From an uncultured bacterium (lineage in GTDB: Bacteria > CSSED10-310 > CALFER01), in NCBI GenBank assembly GCA_937951895.1, contig CALFER010000020.1, forward strand, positions 62,001 to 126,000: DNA of 64,000 nt. Reading direction: 5' to 3'. The notes beneath the pieces were generated by a model. The model was not told the DNA's origin, did no database searches, and saw nothing but the letters and a program-made list of their open reading frames with translations. The number at the start of each line of letters is the position of its first letter. Position 1 is the stretch's first letter. This document shows positions 17,057-26,824 of this stretch, in pieces. A program made the translations under genes and the position numbers.

Positions 17057-20000
17057 ATGGTCCGAATTCATCACTATCTCATTCTGGCCGTTCTGATCGG
17101 AGCGGTCCTGCCGGTGTGGGCGGCATCCCCAGCGGATCCGAACACAGCGGCGATACAAGAGGCGCTGCGCATCGTCGATCGAGACGTGATCGATCAGTTG
17201 AAAGCCCGCGGATATGCGGACTATTTCATTGTTCTGGCCGGCCAGGCGGATCTCGGCGGCGCCAAACTGCTCAATGAAAAAACCGACCGTGGCCGATGGG
17301 TCTTCGAAACACTGACGCGATTCGCCGATCAGACCCAGGCTCCGATCATTGCCGAACTCAAACAACGCGGCGCGACGTATCGAGCCTACTACATCCAGAA
17401 TATGATCCTGGTTCGTGACGGCGATTATGATCTCCTGCTCGATATGGTCACTCGAAATGATGTCGCCGTCGTGCGCGCTAACCGGAAGGTCACGATTACG
17501 GAACCCCAGCCATTGCGGTATCCGGCCAATACTCCGGCGCGTGCCCCCGAGTGGAACCTCAGCCATATCGGCATTACCGATGTCTGGGCCGAGGGAATCA
17601 CGGGAGAAGGCATCGTCGTCGCCAATCTCGATACCGGCGTCGACTGGGATCACCCTGCGTTGAAGCAGAAGTATCGCGGCTGGAACGGTTCGACAGCCAA
17701 CCACGATTACAACTGGCATGCCTGCTCGACGGATTCCACCTGCCCCAACGCCTCGATTCCGTGCGACAACGATCAGCATGGCACGCACACCATGGGAACG
17801 ATGGTCGGCGATGATGGTGCCGGCAATCAGGTCGGCGGCGCTCCGGGTGCGAAATGGATCGCCTGCGGACACCTGGAAGATGAAGCGGGATTTCATGAAT
17901 GTTTCGAATGGTTCCTGGCTCCTTATCGAACCGGTGAGCAACCGTCACAGGGTCTGCCTGAAATGGCTCCGGATGTGGTCAATAACTCATGGGGTTGGCC
18001 GACCGGCGGAGGCGATTACCAGTACGCTCCGGATATCGATGCCTTGCAGGCCGCGGGCGTGTTCATGGAATTCAGCGCCGGTAACGAAGGTGACAGCTGC
18101 GCGTCTCTCCGAAGCCCCGGTGATTATCCGCAGGTCCTGACCACCGGCGCATCCGATGTCCAGAACCGGATCGTGTCGTATTCGTGGACCAGTTGGTGGG
18201 GTTCGAGTCGTGGTCCGGCAGCATCCGGCATTCCGGGCGCACCGAATTTCATCAAACCGGAAATCGTGGCGCCGGGGTATGATATCCGCAGTTGCATACC
18301 GGGAACGGGCTATGAAGGCGGCTGGGGCGGCACATCGATGGCCGGCCCGCATACCTGCGCCGTCGTCGCGCTGATGTGGTCCGCCGCGCCGTCTCTGATC
18401 GGCGACATCGAAACAACCCGCCAGATCATCCTCGACAACGCCTACACGGAAATGGGCGGAGCCGGTTACTGGAATCAAACCTGCAACGGCATCAATGCGG
18501 CCACGACCGTCCCGAATCATGTGTGGGGATGGGGTCTGATCGATGCGTTCGCCTGCTACGAAGCTCTCGCCGGAGTCTACCTCGATCAAGGCGCATACAT
18601 GCTCACCGATACCATCGGCATCATGGTCCGGAATCGAGATGCATCGGGATCGGTTCAGGTCGCCATTCAAAGCTCGACCGAAACTACACCCGAAACCGTC
18701 ACTCTTTCTGAAGTTTCAACCGGAGTGTTTTCGGCATTCATCCCCTGTGCTCCCGGCACGCCTTCTTACGGCAATGGCATTCTCTCTGTTTCCCATGGCG
18801 ACCAGGTTCTTGTCACCTACGCCGCACTCGACCGGACTGACGAAGCCGTCATCGATGGCGTCGTACCCGCGATTTCGAATGTATCCATCGAAGAGATCAC
18901 GGATTCGACAGCGATGATCACCTTCAACACGAATGAACCCTGCCGGGCGATACTGCACTACGGAGAAGGCATCACGAATCTGACTTATGAAGAAGACGGG
19001 TTGAGTCAGAATCACTCGATCCTGCTCGAAGGTCTCAATGACTGCGCGGGTTATCTGATGGATGTTGAAGCCGCCGATCAGGCCGGCAACACGGTTTTCG
19101 ACAACAACGGCGGCGCTCACTATTCGTTCATCACCCAGGAACTCGTGACGCTCCTTGCTGCGGACATGTCCACCAATCCGAACTGGACGATCAGCGGGGG
19201 CCAGTGGGCATGGGGTCAGCCAACCGGACAGGGCGGCGATCCGACCGGCGGGTACACCGGCTCGAACGTCTATGGATACAATCTGAACGGATCCTACGGC
19301 AACAGCATTCCGGAATACTACCTGACGACACCTTCCATGAACTGCTCCGATACGTCCTACGTGTCACTGAGTTTCTATCGGTGGCTGGGTGTCGAGAGCG
19401 CGACGTGGGATCATGCGAAGATCCAGATCACCTCGAATGGTTCCACGTGGAACACCGTCTGGGAACACACCGGTTCGTCCTTCCAGGACACGACCTGGAC
19501 GCAGGTGGAATACGATCTCTCGTCATGGGCCGCCGGTAACTCGAACGTGCAGATTCGATGGGTCATGGGCGCAACCGATTCCAGCGTCGTATACAGCGGC
19601 TGGAACATCGACGATGTCGTCGTATCCTATACGGTTCCGTGCGGAAACCCCACATCGACACCGCAACCCACTTATACTCCCACCGCCACACAACCTCCGA
19701 CCGCCACCTTCACCCCCGCTCCGACCTACACTCCGGTCCCGACCGCGACTCCCCAATTCACCTACACCCCCGAACCAACCGCGACTTCAACGAATACCCC
19801 TGTTCCCCCCTCCCCGACTCCCACACCGATCGCACAACGAGGCATGAATCTGATGATGGATGACATGGATCTCACCGCGGGAGAACATTTCCGGCTTCAT
19901 TTCTCGATCGGAAACCCGGATGCGACGGACATGCCCTGTGACGCCTATATTCTGCTCGGAGTCTACGGCATGTACTGGTCCTGGCCCTCCTGGTCGGATG

Positions 20001-20191
20001 TCACAACGAATCTCGACAAGAAAACCTTCTCGATTCCATCGACCTCAGTCCATTCCGAAACCGCTCTCGAATTCGATTGGCCCTCCGGTGTCGGTTCGGC
20101 AAGCGGTCTTCAATTCATCGGCGCCACCTTCACCCCGGACGCATGGACACTGATCGGAGACGTCCGGATCATCGAATGGCAGTACCGATAA
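17057..20191 (+). CDS. Secreted subtilisin-like (S8) protease with Thr/Pro linker and C-terminal domain
   Basis: The ATG follows AGGAAGGAG and opens on a signal peptide (HYLILAVLIGAVLPVWAA). The catalytic triad of family S8 is visible: Asp192 (VVANLDTGVDWDH), His241 (DQHGTHTMG) and Ser427 (GGTSMAGPH); an oxyanion-type Asn sits in VVNNSWGW. After the catalytic domain come a fibronectin/Ig-like part (about 515-690) and a MAM- or lectin-like beta domain with Trp/Gly-rich repeats (about 695-865). A linker of Thr-Pro-rich repeats (about 867-925) and a 115-residue C-terminal domain follow; that last domain recurs in two other secreted proteins of this window. It degrades extracellular protein. A sigma-54-type promoter precedes it and a strong terminator follows. 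Confidence 0.93.
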   Translation: MVRIHHYLILAVLIGAVLPVWAASPADPNTAAIQEALRIVDRDVIDQLKARGYADYFIVLAGQADLGGAKLLNEKTDRGRWVFETLTRFADQTQAPIIAELKQRGATYRAYYIQNMILVRDGDYDLLLDMVTRNDVAVVRANRKVTITEPQPLRYPANTPARAPEWNLSHIGITDVWAEGITGEGIVVANLDTGVDWDHPALKQKYRGWNGSTANHDYNWHACSTDSTCPNASIPCDNDQHGTHTMGTMVGDDGAGNQVGGAPGAKWIACGHLEDEAGFHECFEWFLAPYRTGEQPSQGLPEMAPDVVNNSWGWPTGGGDYQYAPDIDALQAAGVFMEFSAGNEGDSCASLRSPGDYPQVLTTGASDVQNRIVSYSWTSWWGSSRGPAASGIPGAPNFIKPEIVAPGYDIRSCIPGTGYEGGWGGTSMAGPHTCAVVALMWSAAPSLIGDIETTRQIILDNAYTEMGGAGYWNQTCNGINAATTVPNHVWGWGLIDAFACYEALAGVYLDQGAYMLTDTIGIMVRNRDASGSVQVAIQSSTETTPETVTLSEVSTGVFSAFIPCAPGTPSYGNGILSVSHGDQVLVTYAALDRTDEAVIDGVVPAISNVSIEEITDSTAMITFNTNEPCRAILHYGEGITNLTYEEDGLSQNHSILLEGLNDCAGYLMDVEAADQAGNTVFDNNGGAHYSFITQELVTLLAADMSTNPNWTISGGQWAWGQPTGQGGDPTGGYTGSNVYGYNLNGSYGNSIPEYYLTTPSMNCSDTSYVSLSFYRWLGVESATWDHAKIQITSNGSTWNTVWEHTGSSFQDTTWTQVEYDLSSWAAGNSNVQIRWVMGATDSSVVYSGWNIDDVVVSYTVPCGNPTSTPQPTYTPTATQPPTATFTPAPTYTPVPTATPQFTYTPEPTATSTNTPVPPSPTPTPIAQRGMNLMMDDMDLTAGEHFRLHFSIGNPDATDMPCDAYILLGVYGMYWSWPSWSDVTTNLDKKTFSIPSTSVHSETALEFDWPSGVGSASGLQFIGATFTPDAWTLIGDVRIIEWQYR

Positions 20192-20236
20192 CCCCTTCGA
20201 AATCCCTTCGGATTCTCTGCTGTTGTTAAATTTAAA

Positions 20237-20269
20237 GGGCCCGAACCTCGTGTTCGGGCCCCTTTTTTT
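20237..20269 (+). terminator. Rho-independent terminator of the S8 protease gene
   Basis: A perfect 10-bp stem (GGGCCCGAAC / GTTCGGGCCC) with a five-base loop is followed by seven T residues, 45 bases after the stop codon. Confidence 0.93.
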
Positions 20270-20338
20270 ATGATCTTTTTCTACTTCACCCGAACGCGAG
20301 ATCCAGTGACTGCAGGATCGACCTGGATCAGAAATGAA

Positions 20339-22057
20339 TCAGAGATTCTCCACACGGTCGATCTCGTCGCCCACAAACCGTATCAGTTCCTCGGCAAATG
20401 CCCCGTGAAATCGGAATGTGAGACCGGCGGCGTCATACAATTCGGGGATCGACTTCGAGTAACCCAGTTTCATCGCATCGAACCATCGTCTGAGTGCAGT
20501 ATGGCCTTCCGTTCGGGCTTTACGCATGATCTGCAGCGCGCTGATCTGGGTGATGCCATATTCGATATAGTAGAACGGCACGATGAACAGGTGCGGAATG
20601 CCCTGCCATGATGTCGCAGAATACTCTTCAAGTCCCCGATGATCCACTCCTTCACCGAATCGTTCAACTAAATCAAGCCATGTCGCGCGGCGCTGTGCCC
20701 GGGTGTGCCCGGGATTCAGATAGACCCAGTGCTGAAATGCATCGACACGCGCCGTATGAACCAGTGAGGTCAGAATGTCTTCATACTTGTCGAGAACACA
20801 TCGTTTGCGATCCTCGGCGGAGGGATAGAAGACATCGAGATGCTCCAGGCCGAGCAACTCCATCGATTGAGACGCGCATTCGCCCCATTCCTGCGGTGTG
20901 TGCCGATATGCCGGAATCGCTTCATGCGCGCACGCCTGCGTCTCGACCGCATGCCCCGCCTCATGAAGAAGAACGGTCAGATCGAAATGATACCCCATCG
21001 CATTCATGAAGATGAAGGACACACGGGTTTCATCCAGCGGCATGTTGAATCCGACGACCGCCTTGTTTCTGCGTGTCATCAGGTCGAGATTCTGATGGCG
21101 GTGCAGGAGCCTGAGACTGTCCCCGAGATCCGGGTAGATACGGTCCATCATCGCCGCAACTCCATCGACGAGCTGCTTTTCGGTGCTGAACGGCTTGAGG
21201 GGCTCCCGGCCGTACTCATCCACGGACAGATCCCACGGGCGAACCGACTCGATCCCCAGCCGCTCCCGTCGACGCTCACGTAACTTCCGTGCAAGCGGAA
21301 CCGCAGTCCGTTCGACCGTTTCGTGAAACCGGAAACAGTCTTCAGGCGAGTAATCAAACCGGCCGTAAGCCTGGTGCCGATAGTCCCTGAAATTGTCAAA
21401 TCCCGCATTGCGGGCTGTCCTGTCGCGGATCGTGATCAACTCATCATAGATCGTATCGATCGCTTCGACGAACTCGAGGCGCTTGTTCGCCATTGCGTAC
21501 CAGGCTCGTTCACGCAGCCCTCGATCGGTCTTCTTCAGATATTTCGACATCTGTGTCATGTTCAGGGTCTGCCCCTCGAACGCGACCGTCATGCCACCGA
21601 TCAACGCGCTGTGCTTCTCACCCAGTTGCGAATCCTCAATGCCAAGCGGCACGTTTTCCGGACGGAACAATCGCTGCTCATTCTCGAGCAATCGAATGAG
21701 TTGGTTGAAATGCGGATCGAGATCCTTCAGGAACGGGCTTTCGAGGAACATCTCATCGAGTTTCTTGAAAAGAGGCGTTGCATGCATCAGAACCGTTTCT
21801 GAGAATCGATCGTAACGCTGCCTCGCAATCTCATCCGAGGTGTCGATCGATGTCGCAAGCTGGATGCGGCAGAATTCTTCACTGACGGCCGAGTTCAATC
21901 CGGCGATATCGTAGTAAAAGTCCTGAAGCGCGCCGACCGAGTCGATCCGGCGTTCGAGAAGCGCATCGAATAGCGGTTTGACGTGAGTCCAGTCACTCAG
22001 GTCGATCGATTTCGGGACGTATCTGCGGTACTTCATTCGTTCGGTCTGATCGGGCAT
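20339..22057 (-). CDS. M3-family oligoendopeptidase
   Basis: The start ATG at 22057 has GGAGG about ten bases upstream, so it is preferred over the frame's extension to 22120. The 572-residue cytoplasmic enzyme has the thimet-type zinc motif LLHEAGHAVE at about residue 370 with a downstream Glu in GECASQSMELLG, and the C-terminal block PFYYIEYGITQISALQIM of the oligoendopeptidase F group. Length and composition fit a normal, active peptidase of small peptides. It lies 59 bases after an SGNH-type gene on the same strand, with which it may be co-transcribed, and its stop faces the terminator of the S8 gene. Confidence 0.92.
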   Translation of the reverse strand: MPDQTERMKYRRYVPKSIDLSDWTHVKPLFDALLERRIDSVGALQDFYYDIAGLNSAVSEEFCRIQLATSIDTSDEIARQRYDRFSETVLMHATPLFKKLDEMFLESPFLKDLDPHFNQLIRLLENEQRLFRPENVPLGIEDSQLGEKHSALIGGMTVAFEGQTLNMTQMSKYLKKTDRGLRERAWYAMANKRLEFVEAIDTIYDELITIRDRTARNAGFDNFRDYRHQAYGRFDYSPEDCFRFHETVERTAVPLARKLRERRRERLGIESVRPWDLSVDEYGREPLKPFSTEKQLVDGVAAMMDRIYPDLGDSLRLLHRHQNLDLMTRRNKAVVGFNMPLDETRVSFIFMNAMGYHFDLTVLLHEAGHAVETQACAHEAIPAYRHTPQEWGECASQSMELLGLEHLDVFYPSAEDRKRCVLDKYEDILTSLVHTARVDAFQHWVYLNPGHTRAQRRATWLDLVERFGEGVDHRGLEEYSATSWQGIPHLFIVPFYYIEYGITQISALQIMRKARTEGHTALRRWFDAMKLGYSKSIPELYDAAGLTFRFHGAFAEELIRFVGDEIDRVENL

Positions 22058-22116
22058 GCTGTTAAACCTCCGGGGAAAAAAACTCCGCTCATCTATACAC
22101 GCAGGCGATCGAAGGG

Positions 22117-23181
22117 TCAATGAAGAGACAACTCGCGAATCCCGTCAAGAACGCGATCGGCGATGAACCGATGCCCATCGGGATTCGGATGCGCGTCCAG
22201 GGGGTCGATCGCCGAGTTCCACCAGTCGCGCAGATCCATCCACCCGTGTTCCTCCAGCGCTTGCTGATAGTGCGGATACAGATCGATCACATGATAGCCG
22301 GATGCCTCGAGGAACTCCGCTTTCGACTCGTGCAGACGCCGATAGATACTATGATCCCGATAATCCGGATCACGACGGACGTACGCGTTGTAAATAACGG
22401 CGACGACAGGGATCGAGTGGTCACGGGCCTTGGCGGCCAGGCGCCCGAGCGCGGCCAGGTGGTCGTCATACAGCCGCCCGGATACGATGTATTCCGCGAC
22501 ACGTTCGTAATCGCCCAGCAGACGCCGCTTCTGCGCATCATTCCGCGCGATCCGGATCGATCGGATCGTGAACTTGAGCAGCGCGGAATGCAGCATGTTG
22601 TCGCCATATCCGGGCGCGAGAAAATCGGATGGCTGGAACGAGGATGTCGGCTCGAGATCGTTGTGATCGTAATGGAGAATCACGAGATCCGGTTTGAGGG
22701 GTACAATACGGGTTTCAAACAGTCGTTCGTATTGCCAGGCGTTGTAACCCGGAACCGCGGTATTGATCAGTTCGACGGGACGGCCGAGACGGGCTTCGAG
22801 ACCTTTCCGGACGAGATCCGGATATGTATCTTCAAAATTGACGTTCCATCCGAAAGGAGTGGAGTCACCGAGCACGACCAGACGGAACGAGTTCGAAAGT
22901 CCGCTTTGAGGTTCCACCGGAACCCTCCAGCCTCGCGCATCGGTGAATATGACCGTACCCAGCCACGGGACACGCAGATTGGGCTTCAGACCATAATAGA
23001 TGATGGGATCGGGATCCGGCTGCATCATCGTTTTGACATCGACGGATTCGAGGCGGCGGGCAAGGCTGGCGGTATCGACATCACCCCGGCGGAAAATACG
23101 GATGAATCCTTCCGCCAACGCCAGAGACACGACGCATGAAATCAGCATAACCGTTATGTTTGCGATCCATCTCCGTCTCAT
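22117..23181 (-). CDS. Membrane-anchored SGNH-hydrolase-like protein
   Basis: The start at 23181 gives an N-terminal signal anchor (WIANITVMLISCVVSLALAEG) and 354 residues. The SGNH family blocks are present: LVVLGDSTPFGWNV (nucleophile Ser), INTAVPGYNAWQYE (Gly), ILHYDHNDLEP (Asn) and HPNPDGHRFIADRVL (Asp/His). Such proteins are esterases or acyltransferases acting on exported glycans; the context with an M3 peptidase does not tell the substrate. It is the first gene of a two-gene minus-strand unit. The longer frame to 23250 lacks a clear SD. Confidence 0.85.
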   Translation of the reverse strand: MRRRWIANITVMLISCVVSLALAEGFIRIFRRGDVDTASLARRLESVDVKTMMQPDPDPIIYYGLKPNLRVPWLGTVIFTDARGWRVPVEPQSGLSNSFRLVVLGDSTPFGWNVNFEDTYPDLVRKGLEARLGRPVELINTAVPGYNAWQYERLFETRIVPLKPDLVILHYDHNDLEPTSSFQPSDFLAPGYGDNMLHSALLKFTIRSIRIARNDAQKRRLLGDYERVAEYIVSGRLYDDHLAALGRLAAKARDHSIPVVAVIYNAYVRRDPDYRDHSIYRRLHESKAEFLEASGYHVIDLYPHYQQALEEHGWMDLRDWWNSAIDPLDAHPNPDGHRFIADRVLDGIRELSLH

Positions 23182-23224
23182 GATGCCCCCATCTCCAATT
23201 CCGGCATACCCGTCCCGATTCGGT

Positions 23225-23254
23225 ATTATGCCCCTTCGACCCGCGTCCAATCAA
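23225..23254 (-). promoter_or_regulatory. Predicted promoter of the SGNH/M3 unit
   Basis: On the minus strand TTGATT (23254-23249) and CATAAT (23230-23225) are 18 bases apart, about 45 bases before the ATG. Confidence 0.4.
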
Positions 23255-23330
23255 TCGGATTTCCTCCTCATCCTCGTGACACGGTCGGATTTCTCATTTC
23301 AGGGTTGATGTGATTCTGGTGTTAACCTCG

Positions 23331-23402
23331 ATAACGATTACGATTACGATTACGATTACGACAACGACAACGATGAGGATGAGGATGAGGATGAGGATTT
23401 CG
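23331..23402 (+). repeat. Hexanucleotide tandem array with drifting unit
   Basis: Twelve consecutive six-base units: one ATAACG, four ATTACG, two ACAACG, four ATGAGG and one ATTTCG. The period is exact throughout while the unit changes in blocks, and no reading frame uses it. Such arrays arise by replication slippage. Confidence 0.92.
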
Positions 23403-23450
23403 ATACTGTGTGGCGGGGGGAGTTGAGGGGGCGGTTAAGGATCGCTTCCG

Positions 23451-23490
23451 TTCGTCCTGAGCGAGGAGCGACGCGACGAGTCGAAGGACA
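23451..23490. repeat. REP-like imperfect palindrome
   Basis: GTCCTGAGCGA at the left and TCGAAGGAC at the right pair imperfectly around a GC-rich centre. The string resembles the dispersed TCCTGAGC...TCGAAGGA palindromes seen in many bacterial genomes; a second copy would be needed to call it a family. Confidence 0.45.
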
Positions 23491-23591
23491 GAACGCGTTG
23501 AACCTCCGACCGCAGACCGCTTGACGCAGAATTGCCGAACCTTCGAACCCTGTGATACCATGGTGTCAGTTCCAACCAAGGAGGCGTCACT

Positions 23592-25664
23592 ATGAGTCGA
23601 TTCCGCATCTTAATCTCGATCCTGATCACCCTCATCGGAGTGACCGCATCGCTCCCCGCCCTTGCCGGATTCCATTGCGGAACCGCCGAGTTGCGCGAGT
23701 ATCAACCGGATGTTGACTGGACGGCTCTGCGCGCCACTCATCGCTCGATCGAACGGTCACGAACGGAATACCAGGTCGGCGACACACGGCTCTTCTGGAC
23801 ATGGGATCTGTCCGTCATGCCGCCGGTCGACGTGCAGATCTCGTTCACCTGCCGGGCCAAAGGCAATGCCTGTTATATCTGGGTGGCGGACGATCAATGG
23901 TTGATCAACGTCGACCAGACCGAAGTCGACGGGGTGTTCACCGCCTGGGAGTCGCAGACGCCACAGGGATCGCTGGACCCCGAGAAGGGAATCTACGACA
24001 TCGCGACATCGGTATTCGGACCCGCTCCGGACGAACTCGATCAGGATCCCCGAATTCACATCCTTTTTTTCGATATTGGCAGTTTCCAGGGCTTCACATT
24101 CGATGGTTTCTTCAACAGCTTCGACCAGATGACCGATGCCGAAGCGCAGTCTCAGGGCCGGCACTCGAACGAATGCGAACTGGTCAATCTGGATTGCAAT
24201 CCGCAGCAACCCGCCAGTGAATACATGCTCGGTGTCCTCGCTCATGAGTTCCAGCACATGATCCACTGGCTGGGTGATGCGAACGAAGACACATGGGTGA
24301 ACGAGGGTTGCTCGCAACTGTCCTGGTATCTCTGCGGCTACGGCACGGACGGTGACGAAGCGACATTCGCGGACCGCCCGAACAACGATCTGACCAGCTG
24401 GGATGAAGCCGGAGACTACGGTCAGGTCGCCCTGTTTTTCATCTACCTGTATGAACAGTTCGGCGGGGTGAATGCCTGGCCTGCCATCGTGTCCGATCCG
24501 GCGGACGGATTCACCGGCCTGGTCAACGGATTCACGGCGCAGGGATATCACTTCGATCCGGACGAGGTTTTCGCCAACTGGTGTCTCGCGAATTACTTCA
24601 ATGACACATCCTGGGATCACGGCATCGCAGGCTATCGGGATCTCGATGTCCCGGCATTCCGGACCGCCACGACACACCAGACTTTCCCGACCGGTCAGAT
24701 CAGCACGAACTCCAAGAAATGGGCTGCGCGCACCTACCGTTTCAGCTCCGGATCCGGTCAGCTCAACATCGAATATGAACCCGGCGACCATCCGATCCGG
24801 GCATTCGCCGTCATCCAGCAACCCGAATCCGCCCGCCGGGTCCTCCCGTTCGATCCGGTCAATCAGAAAGTCCAGATCCCGGGATTCGGTACTTCCGTCA
24901 CGGTCGTCGATCTCGTCGTCGTCGCAGGGTCCTCGACCATGACCCCCGTTCCGTATGTTTACAGCGCCGACACCGCCGCCTCCGCCGACGTATCGCCTCC
25001 ATATCCGTTCGAATGGACCCCGTTTGGTATAACAGTCATGGACACCGCCGCATCGATCGTTCTCCGGGACAATCTGGGATATACGGAACCCACCAGCGTG
25101 GCGGTTACGATTAACGGAAGCGCTCCTTCCGACCCTCTTTCACTTGAGGTGACCCCTGACGGCGATCTCAATGTGTCTCTCAGTCTGGCGGGAATTCCCG
25201 GACTGACCCCGGTCGATCTCGCAATCGCAGCCTCTGATGATACGGGAAACACCATGGATCAGGTGCATTTCCATTTCAGGACGGGGGATCGTCCGGCACT
25301 GGTGACGGGTGTCCGTCTCGAGATGCCGTCGCACCTCTTCCATCCCGGTGATCTGTGCAGCCTGACCGCTTCCGCCACGAATGCATCCCTGCCTGTCACC
25401 GGAGCACCCGTTTTCGTTATTCTCGATGCTTTCGGCGCGTATTTCTGTGCGCCATCATTCCGTCCGATCGAACAGGGAATCGATCTTTTCTATCGCGATC
25501 TGCCGACCGGAACAACGCCGATCAGCGTGCTGCCGGAATTCTTGTGGCCGTCCGGAGCGGGAAACGTGCCGAACGGGTTGTTTTTCTACGGAGCGATGAC
25601 CACGCTGGACATGACGGCCCTGTGGGGCTCAATGGATACGTGGGAATTCGGCTGGTCGAATTGA
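23592..25664 (+). CDS. Secreted HExxH metalloprotease with shared C-terminal domain
   Basis: The ATG follows AAGGAGG and opens on a signal peptide ending ASLPALA. The 690-residue protein carries LAHEFQHMIHW (His218-Glu-x-x-His222) followed some 20 residues on by WVNEGCSQL, the HExxH...NEG arrangement of zinc proteases related to the M6/M30 groups. Before it lies a beta-rich domain with conserved cysteines; after it come Ig-like parts (about 400-570). The last 115 residues match the C-terminal domains of the S8 protease and of the beta-helix protein, including APSF, WPSG and EFGW. Probably exported to the surface or medium. A methyltransferase gene begins eleven bases after its stop. Confidence 0.87.
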   Translation: MSRFRILISILITLIGVTASLPALAGFHCGTAELREYQPDVDWTALRATHRSIERSRTEYQVGDTRLFWTWDLSVMPPVDVQISFTCRAKGNACYIWVADDQWLINVDQTEVDGVFTAWESQTPQGSLDPEKGIYDIATSVFGPAPDELDQDPRIHILFFDIGSFQGFTFDGFFNSFDQMTDAEAQSQGRHSNECELVNLDCNPQQPASEYMLGVLAHEFQHMIHWLGDANEDTWVNEGCSQLSWYLCGYGTDGDEATFADRPNNDLTSWDEAGDYGQVALFFIYLYEQFGGVNAWPAIVSDPADGFTGLVNGFTAQGYHFDPDEVFANWCLANYFNDTSWDHGIAGYRDLDVPAFRTATTHQTFPTGQISTNSKKWAARTYRFSSGSGQLNIEYEPGDHPIRAFAVIQQPESARRVLPFDPVNQKVQIPGFGTSVTVVDLVVVAGSSTMTPVPYVYSADTAASADVSPPYPFEWTPFGITVMDTAASIVLRDNLGYTEPTSVAVTINGSAPSDPLSLEVTPDGDLNVSLSLAGIPGLTPVDLAIAASDDTGNTMDQVHFHFRTGDRPALVTGVRLEMPSHLFHPGDLCSLTASATNASLPVTGAPVFVILDAFGAYFCAPSFRPIEQGIDLFYRDLPTGTTPISVLPEFLWPSGAGNVPNGLFFYGAMTTLDMTALWGSMDTWEFGWSN

Positions 25665-25675
25665 TGGGAGGCTGA

Positions 25676-26824
25676 GTGTACAAACCCGGATCGATCGACG
25701 AACAGCAGTTGCTCGAGGATATCAATCGATACGTCCCTGTCGGGATCGACTGGAAAGCCGGTGCGATCAGTTATCTGAAGGATCTGATTCGCGAAAAAGG
25801 TATCCACAACGAATGCTATCATCTGATCAAGCCGTTTCTCGGAGGACCGGATTTCAGCCCCTTCTTCTTCGAAATGTATTCCTTTCTGAACATGTGCGCG
25901 CGACTCGAACTGCCCATGAAATCGTCTGTGCTGGATGTCGCCTGCGGACCCGGATGGGTGTCACACTTCATGGCAAAACTCGGTTACAGGACATTCGGAT
26001 TCGATATTTCCGGAGACATGATCGACGCCGCCCGCAAACGGATCGCATCGGATCCCTTCAGCACTTACTGCGATGCACCCTTGAACGCGGAATTCATGAT
26101 TCATGATATCGAAGAATCTCCACTCCCGATCGACATTCAGTTCGATGCGGCTATTCTCGGATCAGCGCTGCATCATTTCCACAATCCGATCCGTGCCCTG
26201 CGTCATATTGCCAAGCAACTGAAGCCGGAGGGGGTGCTGTACATCAACGAAGGCATCGCACCGGAACCGGACACCCCCAGTTTCCGGCAAAATCTCAATC
26301 TCATGACCCGCTATCGCACGTTGGAACGACCGTATACACGTGAACAGCTCGAGAAACTCCTCATCGTGACCGGGTTTCAGCATTATCAGTTTTTCGATCA
26401 GATAAACGGATACTTCGATCCGGAGAGTCCCTTCGATCGCCAGAAACGGGTCGATCACTGCTGTCGATCCACCGGGAACATGAACTCGATTCTTGCGTCC
26501 CGGACCCCGGATTTTCTCGTGCAGCACATCTCGAAATCGTCCGTACCCGTGATCGATCCCCTCTCCCGAGCCTTCACCCGCGTGCCGGTAACGGGGAAAT
26601 CGTTGTCGAGGGGCTATCTGCTTCTGCGTTCATTGATCGATGCGAAACGACAACCCGAGGATATCTGGTTCATCGTGACACTCTACCGCCGGCTTCTCGG
26701 ACGGAATCCGGACGCGTCCGGCCTGAAGCACTTCCTGAACGAACTCGCAGGGAATCTCACACGGAAGGACGTGATCAGGGATTTTATGCGAAGCGCCGAA
26801 TTCAGGGGGCGATACCCGGATTGA
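25676..26824 (+). CDS. SAM-dependent methyltransferase fused to DUF4214
   Basis: A GTG start preceded by GGGAGG opens this 382-residue protein. Residues about 75-190 form a class I methyltransferase fold with motif I VLDVACGPGWVS and motif II-like FGFDISGDMIDAA; ALHHFHNPIRAL marks the Methyltransf_11/12 type. The last 55 residues (FIVTLYRRLLGRNPDASGL and VIRDFMRSAEF) match DUF4214, a short helical domain common in surface-glycan and S-layer contexts. No signal peptide is seen. It follows the metalloprotease gene by eleven bases and may share its transcript. The substrate is unknown; a glycan is a guess from the DUF4214 fusion. Its 3' end overlaps the convergent TPR gene by 23 bases. Confidence 0.83.
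   Translation: MYKPGSIDEQQLLEDINRYVPVGIDWKAGAISYLKDLIREKGIHNECYHLIKPFLGGPDFSPFFFEMYSFLNMCARLELPMKSSVLDVACGPGWVSHFMAKLGYRTFGFDISGDMIDAARKRIASDPFSTYCDAPLNAEFMIHDIEESPLPIDIQFDAAILGSALHHFHNPIRALRHIAKQLKPEGVLYINEGIAPEPDTPSFRQNLNLMTRYRTLERPYTREQLEKLLIVTGFQHYQFFDQINGYFDPESPFDRQKRVDHCCRSTGNMNSILASRTPDFLVQHISKSSVPVIDPLSRAFTRVPVTGKSLSRGYLLLRSLIDAKRQPEDIWFIVTLYRRLLGRNPDASGLKHFLNELAGNLTRKDVIRDFMRSAEFRGRYPD

Larger units (their letters stand above)
23182..23591. other. Non-coding 410-base divergent intergenic region
   Basis: No credible gene on either strand. It holds the promoter of the SGNH gene near its left end, a 12-unit hexanucleotide array (23331-23402), a REP-like imperfect palindrome (23451-23490), and on the right the AGGAGG of the metalloprotease gene. 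I could not find a convincing promoter for the rightward gene. Confidence 0.7.

Noticed and set aside
16829..17941. N-terminal extension of the GT9 frame by about 370 codons
   Set aside because: It overlaps the S8 protease gene for 885 bases and has no family features; a GTG with a good SD stands directly before the GT9 domain.
23331..23402. CRISPR array
   Set aside because: Units are six bases long with no spacers and no cas genes nearby.
23523..23563. Sigma-70 or sigma-54 promoter for the metalloprotease gene
   Set aside because: TTGACG and TTGCC occur here but neither has a properly spaced partner box; the GG needed for sigma-54 is missing.
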